A stretch of 64,000 nucleotides of DNA from the NCBI GenBank assembly GCA_937926205.1, contig CALEYL010000046.1, positions 62,001 through 126,000 on the forward strand. Reading direction: 5' to 3'. The translations under genes and the position numbers were made by a program. Positions within the stretch are counted from its first letter, which is position 1, and each line of letters starts with the position of its first letter. The notes beneath the pieces are model-generated. The model saw only the letters and a list, made by a program, of their open reading frames with translations, was not told the DNA's origin and made no database searches. Shown here in pieces: positions 18,242 to 26,698 of this stretch. This DNA is from an uncultured Saprospiraceae bacterium. GTDB lineage: Bacteria > Bacteroidota > Bacteroidia > Chitinophagales > Saprospiraceae.

Positions 18242-20863
18242 TCAAAACTTCCCAGCCACCACACAGGGCTTTTTCAGCCGTTCAACAGTTCCATCCGGAT
18301 GAATCAGCTCTGCCCAAAGGACATAAATGCCAACCCGGGCCCGGCTGCCATCGTCGGCTGAGCCATCCCATTTTACAATGCCTTCGCGGGCAAGCAGTTG
18401 ATTTTTGATTAGATTCCTGACTTCCCTTCCGGCAGCGTCAAAAATCCGGACACTCATGGCATAACCGGGTTTGTCCAGTGCATAGGTAAAGGTCAGTACA
18501 TCCTCATAACCGTCTCCATCGGGCGAAAAAGTGGTATTGACCAGCGTGATAAACTCCGTTCCGGGAGCCGGTTGAGTGGAGAATTGTGAATTAAGGGCGG
18601 TCGGGGTAGCGAAACCCGCCGAAGCTGCTGCAGAATGCCAGTTGCCGCGATCCTGAGTTGGCAGATCGGGACTAATGCGCTCAATGGAAACCCCGCGCTT
18701 GTCGCTGAGCAGTACATTGTGCAGGTCATCGTCGTAATCAAAAGAATCGATCATGACGCCTTGTACGCGAATCGTAACATTCCCCGCATCGGAATCCAGT
18801 GTCGGTAAAGTATTTTCCAATAGTGCGGCCGGGGCAACAACGGTATAATGCGATGAGATATACCCCGGCGAAGCGCTCAATGCTACATAAGCGCCCGGAA
18901 AAAGCAAATAATCGGATGCAATGGTCATCTGACGGGTTCCAGTTTCTTTTTGTTCATTTACGATATCCCAACCTGAAATGTTGAAAATTTTCTCGGATCG
19001 GTTGTAGAGTTCCACAAAATCAACGCCTCCTGATTCCGGGTAAAAAAGCACCTCATTTACGACGACATCCCCGGGAGATACGGCTTCTGCAAGCCCTAAT
19101 TGAACCGATTCATCTTCAATTGAGCTGTTACCGATACAGTCCTTTTGCCCGCTTCGGGCCGTTACGGTATAAACGGTGCCGGGCTGCAAGTCTCCCGAGA
19201 GTGTCAGCAGCACTTCAACGCGATCCGGGGTTTGCAACGAGGCATTGATGATGGTCAGGCCATTGTCTATGGAATAATTGGCAATGGTTTCTGCGCTTTG
19301 AGGGTTAAGCGGCTCACTAAAAACGAGGGTCAATTCTCCTGCACTTTCCGTAAAAGCGCGCAGTAAAACGGGCGGCTCCTGCTCCAGGGCCATACCTTGC
19401 AGGGAATTCACCTGTCCGGGACTTCCGCCGCTATTGCTTTGAGAAGCCCGCCAGTTTCCGGGGCAGTTTTCAATCCCGGGGTCGTCAAGCCTGACCATTT
19501 CCAGCGACCAGCCGCCGTTCATTTTGAGAAGGTCGGCATACCAATCGTCTGTATAGGAAACCTCAAAAATGACAATTCCCGACTGGCTAAAAAGGCTCAG
19601 TTTTGCTCCCGTGTTCGTCAGAGACGGGAAAGACGGAAGCGTCACTACCGGCCCGAGGCCTAATGCCGCAAAGCCCGCTGCAAAGTCTTCATCACAAAGG
19701 ACAACATAAGCCCCCGGAAACAACAGGTAATTGGGTAAATTCAACTGGGTTGTGCCCGGGCCAAATTTCAGATCAGATAGTCGTATGACCTTGTTACTGC
19801 GGTTGTACAATTCGACATATTCTGCCTCAGGCAGGCCTACGGCCGGGGTTGGGTCGGCCATGATTTCAGATATAATGACATCCCCAGATGTTGGCGTTTG
19901 TATGTTATAATAGGTAAAATCAAAATTTTGGGTGCCGCTTACGTTGCCCGCCAGGTCGGCGACAAGGGTACTCGTCAGCGTATAGGCCTGCAGGTTCACC
20001 ATCGGCGAAGGCAACTCCAGTTCTACCGAAGCAGGGTCGCCGGCAACCGGCATTGCAGCAATGGCGACACCTATTCCGGAAATCTGAAAATTAGCCGGAT
20101 TTGAATAGGAAGCGGGATCCAATGGTTCGTTGTACGAAACAAGGAGGCGGTTGGAAGCCGGCGTTTGCACACCACTAAGTACGGGCGCAACATCATCTGA
20201 AAAAAGCGGGTCTATCCGGATGTCGTCAAAGAAAAAGCTTTGGCTTCGGGTGCTCGTATAATAGCAAACTACCCCAAAGTACTGCCCTGATGGATACGTT
20301 GCATCAGACGCTGAAGCTTCCTGTTGAAAATTGTTTCCGCCACTGTAGTCTGTCCACAAAGTCCATACCCCTGAAGTGGAGCGGGTAACGCGAATCCTTG
20401 CTGTAACGGGATCTCCGCCAACGCCGCCGGCCACGCCACTAAGAATAAGCGTCGAAGTCGTTCCATCCTGGCGAAACAACTCGACCGCATCGCTGCTGCC
20501 GGAGATGCCGCCAACCCGAAGGTAATACCCATTTTGAGGACCGTTAAAATCCTGGCTGGAAGCAGCCAGATAAAGGCGCGAATAATTGCTGGCAGAAGTG
20601 GCAAATGCCATCCGGACATTACATTCCCAGGTGGTGCTGTCATCAAGAGAAGTTGCAGCTGGCAGGTAAAGCCAGGAAATGTTATTGCTGCCCGGACTCA
20701 GGTCATTCAACTGCAATTCGCCGTTATTGACCGTAAATTTATCCGTATTGCCAAACCACTCCGGATTACCGGTAAAGTCGCCATCAGAGAAATCATCAGA
20801 CAATTGTGCCTGGAGCGCTACCCCCATAAAGAGGAGCGGAAAGAAAAAAATTACAGGTTTCAT
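18242..20863 (-). CDS. Lamin-tail-domain surface protein with gliding/FlgD-like C-terminus
   Basis: The 873-residue product starts with a signal peptide ending at ALQAQ. The first 200 residues are a concanavalin-like beta sandwich (FSDGDFTGNPEWFG opening, later FFFDDIRID). An Ig-like SbsA-type segment follows (LSGVQTPASNRLLVSYNEPL). Two lamin-tail domains are visible at about 330-450 (DVIISEIMADPTP...EYVELYNRS) and about 600-730 (DVVVNEVLFYPES...DFVELYNRS). The C-terminus (about 775-873) has FSPDGDGYEDVL and RIFDAAGREVRNL, the FlgD/CHU_C-like fold used as a T9SS sorting signal. Likely exported and cell-surface or released; its ligand is unknown. It is divergent from asd. Confidence 0.85.
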   Translation of the reverse strand: MKPVIFFFPLLFMGVALQAQLSDDFSDGDFTGNPEWFGNTDKFTVNNGELQLNDLSPGSNNISWLYLPAATSLDDSTTWECNVRMAFATSASNYSRLYLAASSQDFNGPQNGYYLRVGGISGSSDAVELFRQDGTTSTLILSGVAGGVGGDPVTARIRVTRSTSGVWTLWTDYSGGNNFQQEASASDATYPSGQYFGVVCYYTSTRSQSFFFDDIRIDPLFSDDVAPVLSGVQTPASNRLLVSYNEPLDPASYSNPANFQISGIGVAIAAMPVAGDPASVELELPSPMVNLQAYTLTSTLVADLAGNVSGTQNFDFTYYNIQTPTSGDVIISEIMADPTPAVGLPEAEYVELYNRSNKVIRLSDLKFGPGTTQLNLPNYLLFPGAYVVLCDEDFAAGFAALGLGPVVTLPSFPSLTNTGAKLSLFSQSGIVIFEVSYTDDWYADLLKMNGGWSLEMVRLDDPGIENCPGNWRASQSNSGGSPGQVNSLQGMALEQEPPVLLRAFTESAGELTLVFSEPLNPQSAETIANYSIDNGLTIINASLQTPDRVEVLLTLSGDLQPGTVYTVTARSGQKDCIGNSSIEDESVQLGLAEAVSPGDVVVNEVLFYPESGGVDFVELYNRSEKIFNISGWDIVNEQKETGTRQMTIASDYLLFPGAYVALSASPGYISSHYTVVAPAALLENTLPTLDSDAGNVTIRVQGVMIDSFDYDDDLHNVLLSDKRGVSIERISPDLPTQDRGNWHSAAASAGFATPTALNSQFSTQPAPGTEFITLVNTTFSPDGDGYEDVLTFTYALDKPGYAMSVRIFDAAGREVRNLIKNQLLAREGIVKWDGSADDGSRARVGIYVLWAELIHPDGTVERLKKPCVVAGKF

Positions 20864-20896
20864 GAGGATAAAAATAGCAATAAAGTATAGTAGCCC

Positions 20897-20904
20897 TATC
20901 TTTG
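20897..20904 (+). promoter_or_regulatory. Candidate -7 element of asd
   Basis: TATCTTTG matches TAnnTTTG exactly, about 50 bp before the asd ATG. No good -33 TTG is seen 17-23 bases upstream. Confidence 0.45.
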
Positions 20905-20953
20905 CAGCCCTGATTAATTTTCATTCTTAAAAAATAAAATAAACGGCAATCCT

Positions 20954-21982
20954 ATGAAAGTTGCAGTTGTGGGCGTTACAGGACTTGTGGGCACGGTCAT
21001 GTGTAAAGTGCTGGAAGAACGCAATTTCCCTGTAAGCGAATTTCTGGCTGTTGCTTCACCAAGTTCGGTAGGCAAATCGGTTGTGTTTCGCGGTGAGTCG
21101 CATACCGTCATAGGCATGGAAGAAGCCATAGCAGCCAGGCCTGATATTGCCATTTTTTCGGCAGGCGGCAGTACTTCGCTCGAGTGGGCGCCAAAGTTTG
21201 CTGCTGTGGGAACGACGGTTGTGGACAATTCTTCTGCCTGGCGCATGGATCCGACAAAAAAATTAGTGGTTCCTGAAATCAATGCGCACGAACTGAGTCC
21301 ATCAGACAAAATCATCGCCAATCCCAATTGTTCTACCATCCAAATGGTGCTGGCATTGGCGCCGCTGCACAAAAAATATGGCATTAAACGGATCGTCGTT
21401 TCTACTTACCAGTCGGTAACCGGAACCGGTATGAAAGCCGTAAAACAGTACCAACTGGAAAGCAAAGGTTTCGAGCCCAAGCCCGAAGAAATGGCTTATC
21501 CGTACCAGATTTTTGAAAATTGCATCCCGCAATGCGATACATTTCTGGATAATGGGTATACCAAAGAGGAGATGAAACTGATCAATGAGACCCGAAAAAT
21601 ATTGAGTGATCAGGCTATTCGGATCACTTCTACCACGGTAAGAGTTCCGGTATTGGGCGGGCATTCCGAGTCTGTAAATCTCGAATTCCAGCAGCCTTTT
21701 GAAATTTCAGAGGTTCGAAAATTGCTGAGCGAAACCCCCGGCATCGTTGTAACAGATGATCCCGGCAATGGAAAATACCCGATGCCCCTTCTGGCAAAAG
21801 ACCGCAACGAAGTATTTGTAGGGCGTCTGCGCCGGGATGAATCTTTGGATAATGGCCTGAATATCTGGATAGTATCTGACAACCTGCGCAAAGGTGCAGC
21901 GACCAATGCTGTTCAGATTGCAGAGTATTTACTGGAGCACAGGGCCGTACTTTTGGCACGACAGGAAGCCGTTAGCATCTAA
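20954..21982 (+). CDS. asd: Aspartate-semialdehyde dehydrogenase
   Basis: Asd reduces aspartyl-4-phosphate to aspartate semialdehyde with NADPH, the branch point to lysine/diaminopimelate, threonine and methionine. The 342-residue chain begins at the Rossmann motif (VAVVGVTGLVGTVM). The catalytic cysteine is Cys126 in IANPNCSTIQM. VVDNSSAWRMD and the TYQSVTGTGMKAV segment are family marks, and the late VPVLGGHSESVNLEF carries the conserved catalytic histidine. It stands alone between two gaps, with a -7 element upstream. No lysine riboswitch is visible in the short leader. Confidence 0.96.
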   Translation: MKVAVVGVTGLVGTVMCKVLEERNFPVSEFLAVASPSSVGKSVVFRGESHTVIGMEEAIAARPDIAIFSAGGSTSLEWAPKFAAVGTTVVDNSSAWRMDPTKKLVVPEINAHELSPSDKIIANPNCSTIQMVLALAPLHKKYGIKRIVVSTYQSVTGTGMKAVKQYQLESKGFEPKPEEMAYPYQIFENCIPQCDTFLDNGYTKEEMKLINETRKILSDQAIRITSTTVRVPVLGGHSESVNLEFQQPFEISEVRKLLSETPGIVVTDDPGNGKYPMPLLAKDRNEVFVGRLRRDESLDNGLNIWIVSDNLRKGAATNAVQIAEYLLEHRAVLLARQEAVSI

Positions 21983-22295
21983 TTGCGGATACCTGCAATA
22001 AACCGGGCATGGTTTTGCGTTCTCACATTCAATCTGCCTGGTTATGATTAGCAGGTAAATGCTTATATGTTCATGATGATAATTGCTTACAAAAGTTGCA
22101 CTTTTGTGAAGCGATTTTCTACTTTTGGTTGATCTTTGCGGCCGTATTCTGTTGCAGGAAGTTTCGTATTCACAGCACGACCATTCCGCTTCGGCGAAAA
22201 ACACTTGCTCACAAACTCCCCGCTCCGCATACATTGTTTCCGCATACACACATACAATTTGGATTGTAAAACGAATTATCAGAGGGATCTTACTT
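21983..22295. other. 313-bp gap between asd and the coiled-coil gene
   Basis: The gap holds a promoter candidate at 22096-22127. No repeat array is seen, and there is only a weak 4-bp hairpin just after asd (TTGC...GCAA near 21984). An open frame from 22125 is continuous with the downstream gene but its translation is not protein-like. Confidence 0.4.
22096..22127 (+). promoter_or_regulatory. Promoter candidate (TTG-N21-TACTTTTG)
   Basis: TTG at 22096-22098 and TACTTTTG at 22120-22127 fit the Bacteroidota -33/-7 pattern with a 21-nt spacer. Transcription would start near 22134 and leave a leader of about 160 nt before ATG 22296, where AGAGGGA (22281-22287) could serve as a ribosome-binding site. 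Confidence 0.5.
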
Positions 22296-23864
22296 ATGAA
22301 GAACAAGCTTGTAGTTTGGGGAGCCACTACCCAGGATGAACGTATTTTGATTGCCTTAGAGTTACTTCCGGAAAGCAATAAAGTAAAATTATTCACTTTC
22401 CCGGAAAGTGTCGCCACGGATGAATTTGTGCAAAAGATGATGGATGAATGGCGCAATGACAAACCACTTGAATTCCCGGAAGGCTACACCGAGACGGAAA
22501 GAGAACTGACGGTTACAGAAAACTTGTTGCCAGAAGACCTTAAAGTAGAGCGGGGTGATATCATTCAACGTGCACAAACCGAATGGCATTTTGTCGTCTT
22601 ATCTTCCAAATTGAATGAAGCTTATCATTCAGAACTGGATGACCTCAAAACCAGAGTAGAAAAACTGGAGTCTTTTGACAGTGATCTCTGGGGGTCGCTA
22701 AAAGGGTTTTGGGACAAAGTACAGGCACAGGTTTCTGACAAAAACCTGCTTCGGGAACACGCCGACAAGCTCCGTGATGCAACCAATGCGCTTTTTGGAC
22801 GCCTCAAGGAACTGCGTTCGAAGCTGGATGAAGATTTCCAGCGCCGTTCCAAAGAAAACGTTGACAAATTCAATGCCATACTTGAAGCAATAGAAGCCAA
22901 AATAGTGGAAGGTTTGCGGCTTCAGGGCCTGTTTGATGAACTCAAAGACCTGCAACGCAAATTCCGCGATACAGAATTTACCCGCGACCATCGTTCTAAA
23001 GTTTGGGAACGCCTTGATGCTGCTTTCAAGCAACTGAAAGACAAACGATCCGGCGGCAGTGGCGCCCCCGCTTACGGCGGTGGCAGTGAGGGCGGCGATG
23101 ACAATTCGCCTACAGAACGCCTCAAGCGTCGTTATGAAGGTTTGCTTGGCGCCATTGAAAAAATGGATCGATCGATCCAGAGAGATCGCGATGAACTGTC
23201 TTTCCAAAGCCGTAAGGTTGAACATTCAGACGGCCAACTCGAAATGCAGATTCGCCAGGCCAAGATCAAGATGATCGAGGAACGCATTCGCTCAAAAGAA
23301 GAAAAACTGAGCGAAATGACCTCCACTAAAACGGACCTCGAAAACCGGATCGAAGCTCAAAAAGAGCGCGATGCGCGCCGTGAAGAACGCAACAAACTGG
23401 ATGAGGCCAAAAAGGCTGCTCAGGAGAAAATTGCGCACGACATCCAGGCAGCTGCTGCTGCCCGTGAAGAAGACCAGCCGAAGTTGGAAAAAGCAGCCGA
23501 AGCCTTAAAGCCAAAGAAAGAAGGCAGCCTCGTTGATGCCATCAGCAATACGTTGGGCGAAGCGCTTGAGCAAGTCGTTGATACCGCTAAAGCTGTTGCA
23601 CACGTCATGGAAGATAAACTGGAAGACGTGTTGGAGGAAGCAAAGGAAAAAATTGCCGACTTCTCTGAAGCTGCTCAGGAAGCTGTATCTGAAATACTCC
23701 ACCCTGAAGAAAAAAAGGAAGCGCCGGAGGAGAAAGTTGAAACGGAAGCGCCGGTTGCAGCCTCCCCAGAGGAGCATGCCGATGCCGAACCGGAAAACGA
23801 CGCCGTTTCAGACACTGGATCAGAAGAAACCGGGGCTGAAGAAGAGCCATCTACTGAAAAATAA
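22296..23864 (+). CDS. Acidic coiled-coil protein of unknown function
   Basis: I do not recognise this 522-residue protein. The start at ATG 22296 is supported by AGAGGGA nine bases upstream and by the protein-like N-terminus (MKNKLVVWGATTQDERILIA). Residues about 1-95 look globular, with alternating strands and helices. About 95-250 and 270-395 are charged coiled coil rich in Lys, Glu and Arg. A glycine-rich hinge (RSGGSGAPAYGGGSEGG) lies near 250. The last 120 residues are Ala/Glu-rich and strongly acidic, ending in a low-complexity tail, which favours an extended or disordered cytoplasmic segment. There is no signal peptide. It has its own promoter and a strong terminator, so it is a single-gene unit. 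A structural or scaffold role is plausible only by shape. Confidence 0.85.
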   Translation: MKNKLVVWGATTQDERILIALELLPESNKVKLFTFPESVATDEFVQKMMDEWRNDKPLEFPEGYTETERELTVTENLLPEDLKVERGDIIQRAQTEWHFVVLSSKLNEAYHSELDDLKTRVEKLESFDSDLWGSLKGFWDKVQAQVSDKNLLREHADKLRDATNALFGRLKELRSKLDEDFQRRSKENVDKFNAILEAIEAKIVEGLRLQGLFDELKDLQRKFRDTEFTRDHRSKVWERLDAAFKQLKDKRSGGSGAPAYGGGSEGGDDNSPTERLKRRYEGLLGAIEKMDRSIQRDRDELSFQSRKVEHSDGQLEMQIRQAKIKMIEERIRSKEEKLSEMTSTKTDLENRIEAQKERDARREERNKLDEAKKAAQEKIAHDIQAAAAAREEDQPKLEKAAEALKPKKEGSLVDAISNTLGEALEQVVDTAKAVAHVMEDKLEDVLEEAKEKIADFSEAAQEAVSEILHPEEKKEAPEEKVETEAPVAASPEEHADAEPENDAVSDTGSEETGAEEEPSTEK

Positions 23865-23886
23865 TGCAGACGCAAGCATAAATGAA

Positions 23887-23928
23887 AGGCCGCTGGAACA
23901 AACTCCGGTGGCCTTTTTTATTTTTTTT
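23887..23928 (+). terminator. Intrinsic terminator of the coiled-coil gene
   Basis: An 11-bp stem (AGGCCGCTGGA / TCCGGTGGCCT, two G-U pairs) with a 6-nt loop is followed by TTTTTTATTTTTTTT. It starts 23 bases after the stop codon. Confidence 0.85.
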
Positions 23929-24076
23929 CGTGATTCTGACATTTTTTTCGCCCAAAACAGACTTTTTTTTCGCCTTTCACCCTTAAAAAAAGCACATTTT
24001 TTTAGGCGAAAAAAAATATTTTATTCACAATTTTTCGATAATAAAAAACACAATCAACTAAAAAACAATTATTTAA

Positions 24077-24119
24077 AAAAAACAACACCTTGATTAATGT
24101 TTCACAAGGCTTGTTTTTT
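24077..24119. terminator. Bidirectional terminator-like hairpin
   Basis: AAAAAACAA-ca-CCTTG pairs with CAAGG-c-TTGTTTTTT around a 12-nt loop. A- and T-runs on both sides would give a U-run on either strand. It isolates the preceding AT-rich stretch from the candidate RNA that follows. Confidence 0.55.
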
Positions 24120-24159
24120 GTCTTTGTTCTGGGCGAAATCCTGTCGCATATTTGTATCG

Positions 24160-24598
24160 TGAATGAGGGACAAGTGAGCAGGTAAGCTAAACCAACGAAG
24201 AAAGTTAAGTTGGTACTCAATATTGACAATGTTCATGGGATTATAAAATTGGCCAGTGCAGATCGTTCCGACTCCAACACTTCGGGACGATCGGCACGCT
24301 TTGATAAGGCCAAACACAAAACGATTCGCGCCAACAAACAAAGAAGGCGAACGCTACAACGTCCGCCTCCGAATTAGGTCACATTCATGGGATTATGTCG
24401 TCATTACGACGAGAGATTACAATTTGTTCGATATTAGGTTAAAAGGTAATTCCTATGATTATGGTGCGAATTTATGCCAAGTATTTGTCATATTCAAAAA
24501 AAAGGCAAATAATTTTGGCAGAAATTTTCAGTTGATTTGGATATGTTCATGGGATTATAATGGAAAAGGCCGCGCTTATCATGCGCGGCTTTTTTTTT
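24160..24598 (+). ncRNA. Candidate structured noncoding RNA with three box-plus-hairpin modules
   Basis: No convincing protein gene lies in 23865-24633. The 13-mer TTCATGGGATTAT occurs three times (24232, 24384, 24546); copies one and three share 18 identical bases. Each is followed by a hairpin: GATCGTTCC/GGGACGATC (24261-24292), GTCGT/ACGAC (24397-24410) and GCCGCGC/GCGCGGC (24569-24589), the last with nine T as a strong terminator. A promoter-like pair TTTG (24123-24126), 20 nt, CATATTTG (24147-24154) would start transcription near 24160. The identity and function are unknown. A 119-codon frame covering the area (24256-24615) is low in protein character. Confidence 0.4.
24569..24598 (+). 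terminator. Strong intrinsic terminator
   Basis: Perfect 7-bp GC-only stem GCCGCGC/GCGCGGC with a 7-nt loop, followed by nine T. No + strand protein gene lies within 700 bp upstream, which is why a noncoding transcript is proposed. Confidence 0.85.
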
Positions 24599-24633
24599 GG
24601 TTTCATGTCATATGACGCTGCTTTTCTCAAAAG

Positions 24634-25548
24634 TCACAATTCTTTTATATAAAAAGTTTCACACGAGTTGTGCCCGGTGCACCCCATCGGACCATCAATT
24701 TTCCGAAACCCGGCACGCTGGTACAACAGGTTTGCCTGCCACATCCGTTCCACCGTTTCAAGGTAACACAACCGGTAGCCTAATGCTGCCGCTTCCTTCA
24801 GGCATTTATCCAGCAATTTTTTCCCAAATCCAAGTCCCCGAACAGCTGGATAGAAATACATCTTTTTTAACTCGCATGTATCCCCTTCACCTCCTGCAAG
24901 GGCGGCCACCCCGCCACAGCCCATAATTTCGTTGCCTTTAGCAATCACAAAAAAAGCAGAACCTGGCTCCCGATAGACTTCATACATACGGTCAACTTCC
25001 GGATCCATGATGGAATACCCCTCTCCCACTGCTCCAAATTCAGTCATGACGGATCGGATCAGCCTGGCAACCTGTTCTTCATCTTCTTTTTGTATGAGCC
25101 GGACTTCATAATCTTTTTGTATTCTGCTGCGGTTTAATGCTCTTGCATACAAATGCAAGCCTTTCAGGGCCGTCTCTTGTTCTTTTTCGTCCAGTAGCTG
25201 TAGGGCGGCGGCGACCTGATCATCTGAACGGCAGTTGTTTCTGGTAACCGCCTCTATGCCTTTCTCTGTCAGGCCCAGACATTTTTGCCGTTTGTCTTCC
25301 GGACGTGGAAGAATTTCGACATACCCCTTGTCGGTCAGTTTGCGGACTAACCGGCTCACCGTTGATTTGTCCAGCTGAAGCAAATTAGACAAATCCATGA
25401 TATTTAACAACTTATGTTCATTAATCTCAAAAAGAACATGGCATTCCGAATAGGAAAACCCGGTGTCCTGAAACCGGCCGTCCAGGATATTCAGTTCCCG
25501 AACCAGACTACGGATGTTTTGACGGATTTCGTTGATTAATGGCTGCAT
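24634..25548 (-). CDS. Bifunctional MarR-type regulator / GNAT acetyltransferase
   Basis: The 304-residue protein fuses a MarR winged helix (about 1-140) to a GNAT N-acetyltransferase domain (about 150-304). The HTH core is LLNIMDLSNLLQLDKSTVSRLVRKL, given here in part, followed by the wing (ILPRPEDKRQ). The GNAT part has the acetyl-CoA loop RGLGFGKKLL and the family ending CYLETVERMWQAN...LYQRAGF. Such fusions are known in many bacteria; the idea is that the regulator responds to, and perhaps modifies, a small molecule, whose identity is unknown here. A 5-bp-arm palindrome overlaps its own -7 element (25582-25598), which suggests autorepression. Confidence 0.93.
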   Translation of the reverse strand: MQPLINEIRQNIRSLVRELNILDGRFQDTGFSYSECHVLFEINEHKLLNIMDLSNLLQLDKSTVSRLVRKLTDKGYVEILPRPEDKRQKCLGLTEKGIEAVTRNNCRSDDQVAAALQLLDEKEQETALKGLHLYARALNRSRIQKDYEVRLIQKEDEEQVARLIRSVMTEFGAVGEGYSIMDPEVDRMYEVYREPGSAFFVIAKGNEIMGCGGVAALAGGEGDTCELKKMYFYPAVRGLGFGKKLLDKCLKEAAALGYRLCYLETVERMWQANLLYQRAGFRKIDGPMGCTGHNSCETFYIKEL

Positions 25549-25581
25549 GCGAATTTATTTAGTTGTTATCAGCAATTATTT

Positions 25582-25618
25582 AGTTGCAAGATACAACTTT
25601 ATTATTCATGTGTTGCAA
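25582..25618 (-). promoter_or_regulatory. Promoter and probable MarR operator of the MarR-GNAT gene
   Basis: On the minus strand TTG (25618-25616), 22 nt, then TATCTTG (25593-25587) resembles the Bacteroidota promoter. The palindrome AGTTG-N7-CAACT (25582-25598) covers the -7 element. A further ATTTAGTTG copy lies at 25557-25565 between the start site and the ATG. Placement over the promoter is typical of MarR autorepression. Confidence 0.45.
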
Positions 25619-25737
25619 TTATTTAATAAATTCCAAAGAAAATTATTTAGATAAGAGATATTCCCTTATTTTGCTTGCCCAAACAGATGAAAATCTGTTT
25701 TAACACCGGATGAATTCCTTCACAAAAATCATTTAAT

Positions 25738-26187
25738 ATGGAAGACCAAACTTTAATGGACAACTCCTTTGGCGACATGCGCATCAACGATCGCATGAAA
25801 AGCATGATTGCTGAAATCGCTAAATGGGCAAAACTCCTCGCTATCATCGGCTTTATTGGCATTGGCCTCATGGTTTTGGCGGCTCTGTTTGCCGGTTCAT
25901 TCATGGCATCTATGGGTGGCGCAATGGGCGGTGCTGGCGCAATGGGCGGTATGATTACCATTATGTACCTGCTTTTCGCTGCACTTTACTTTTTCCCGAT
26001 CCTATATTTGTACCAATTTGCTACCGGCGCTCAGAAAGCGTTGGCTTCAGGCAGTGAGTCTGATATTGAGATTGCCTTTGATTTCCTTAGAAAACACTAC
26101 CGTTTTCTTGGAATCCTGATGATCGTTATCCTTTCGCTTTATGCATTAATCTTTGTTATTGGACTGGTTGGAATGGCAGCCATGTAA
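25738..26187 (+). CDS. DUF5362-like integral membrane protein
   Basis: The 149-residue protein has a short hydrophilic N-terminus, then three or four hydrophobic segments: one at about 38-56 (LLAIIGFIGIGLMVLAAL), one at about 73-95 (ITIMYLLFAALYFFPIL) and one at about 127-147. A Gly/Met-rich loop (FMASMGGAMGGAGAMGGM) lies between the first two. This fits the DUF5362 family of small Bacteroidota membrane proteins, whose function is unknown. Its stop is 3 bp before the start of the phosphodiesterase gene, so the two form an operon. It diverges from the MarR-GNAT gene, which could therefore control it. Confidence 0.8.
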   Translation: MEDQTLMDNSFGDMRINDRMKSMIAEIAKWAKLLAIIGFIGIGLMVLAALFAGSFMASMGGAMGGAGAMGGMITIMYLLFAALYFFPILYLYQFATGAQKALASGSESDIEIAFDFLRKHYRFLGILMIVILSLYALIFVIGLVGMAAM

Positions 26188-26190
26188 TCA

Positions 26191-26694
26191 ATGAAACGTA
26201 TAGGCCTGCTCTCCGACACACACAGCGATCTCGACGAAAGTATTTTCCAATACTTTGCCGAATGCGATGAAGTGTGGCACGCAGGCGACATTGGGAGCCT
26301 TCAGGTGACAGATCGCCTGGAGGCTTTCAAATTGTTACGCGCCGTACACGGAAACATAGACGACAATGCCATTCGACTGCGCTATCCGGAAGACCTTCGA
26401 TTCGAATGCGAAGGCATGGATGTCTGGATAACGCACATCGGCGGCTATCCCGGCCGCTACTCCAAACGCGTTGCCGACCTGCTGAAAATCAATCCTCCCA
26501 ACTTGTTTATCTGCGGGCATTCGCACATCCTCAAAATCATGCCCGACAAAAAGCACAACCTCCTGCACATCAACCCGGGTGCTTGTGGTCATCATGGCTT
26601 TCACGTCATGAGAACCATTGTCCGGTTTACGATAGACGCCGGGAAGATCAGGGATGTGGAAGTGGTGGAGTTAGGGAAGAGAGGAGCGTTATAA
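26191..26694 (+). CDS. YfcE/MJ0936-type metallophosphoesterase
   Basis: Members of this family hydrolyse phosphodiesters using two metal ions. The 167-residue chain shows the full metal motif set: GLLSDTHSD (D-x-H), WHAGDIG (GDxx), VHGNIDD (GNxD), THIGGYPGRY and FICGHSHILKI (GHTH type), ending with the INPGACG loop. Cytoplasmic, with no signal peptide. The natural substrate is not predictable. It starts 3 bp after the DUF5362 gene, in the same operon, and ends 4 bp from the convergent ggt gene. Confidence 0.92.
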   Translation: MKRIGLLSDTHSDLDESIFQYFAECDEVWHAGDIGSLQVTDRLEAFKLLRAVHGNIDDNAIRLRYPEDLRFECEGMDVWITHIGGYPGRYSKRVADLLKINPPNLFICGHSHILKIMPDKKHNLLHINPGACGHHGFHVMRTIVRFTIDAGKIRDVEVVELGKRGAL

Positions 26695-26698
26695 AGTC

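Noticed and set aside
18115..18408. Open frame between DUF1501 and the lamin-tail gene
   Set aside because: It runs antisense into the end of the lamin-tail gene and shows no family.
24187..24377. Short basic open frame ending at TAG 24377
   Set aside because: It has no ATG; the only start would be a TTG. The basic tail is suggestive but there is no family, so I prefer an RNA reading.
24256..24615. 119-codon open frame in the repeat-box region
   Set aside because: It spans all but the first of the repeated boxes and ends past the terminator T-run, has no recognisable family or plausible start signal, and is rich in residues forced by AT-rich sequence.
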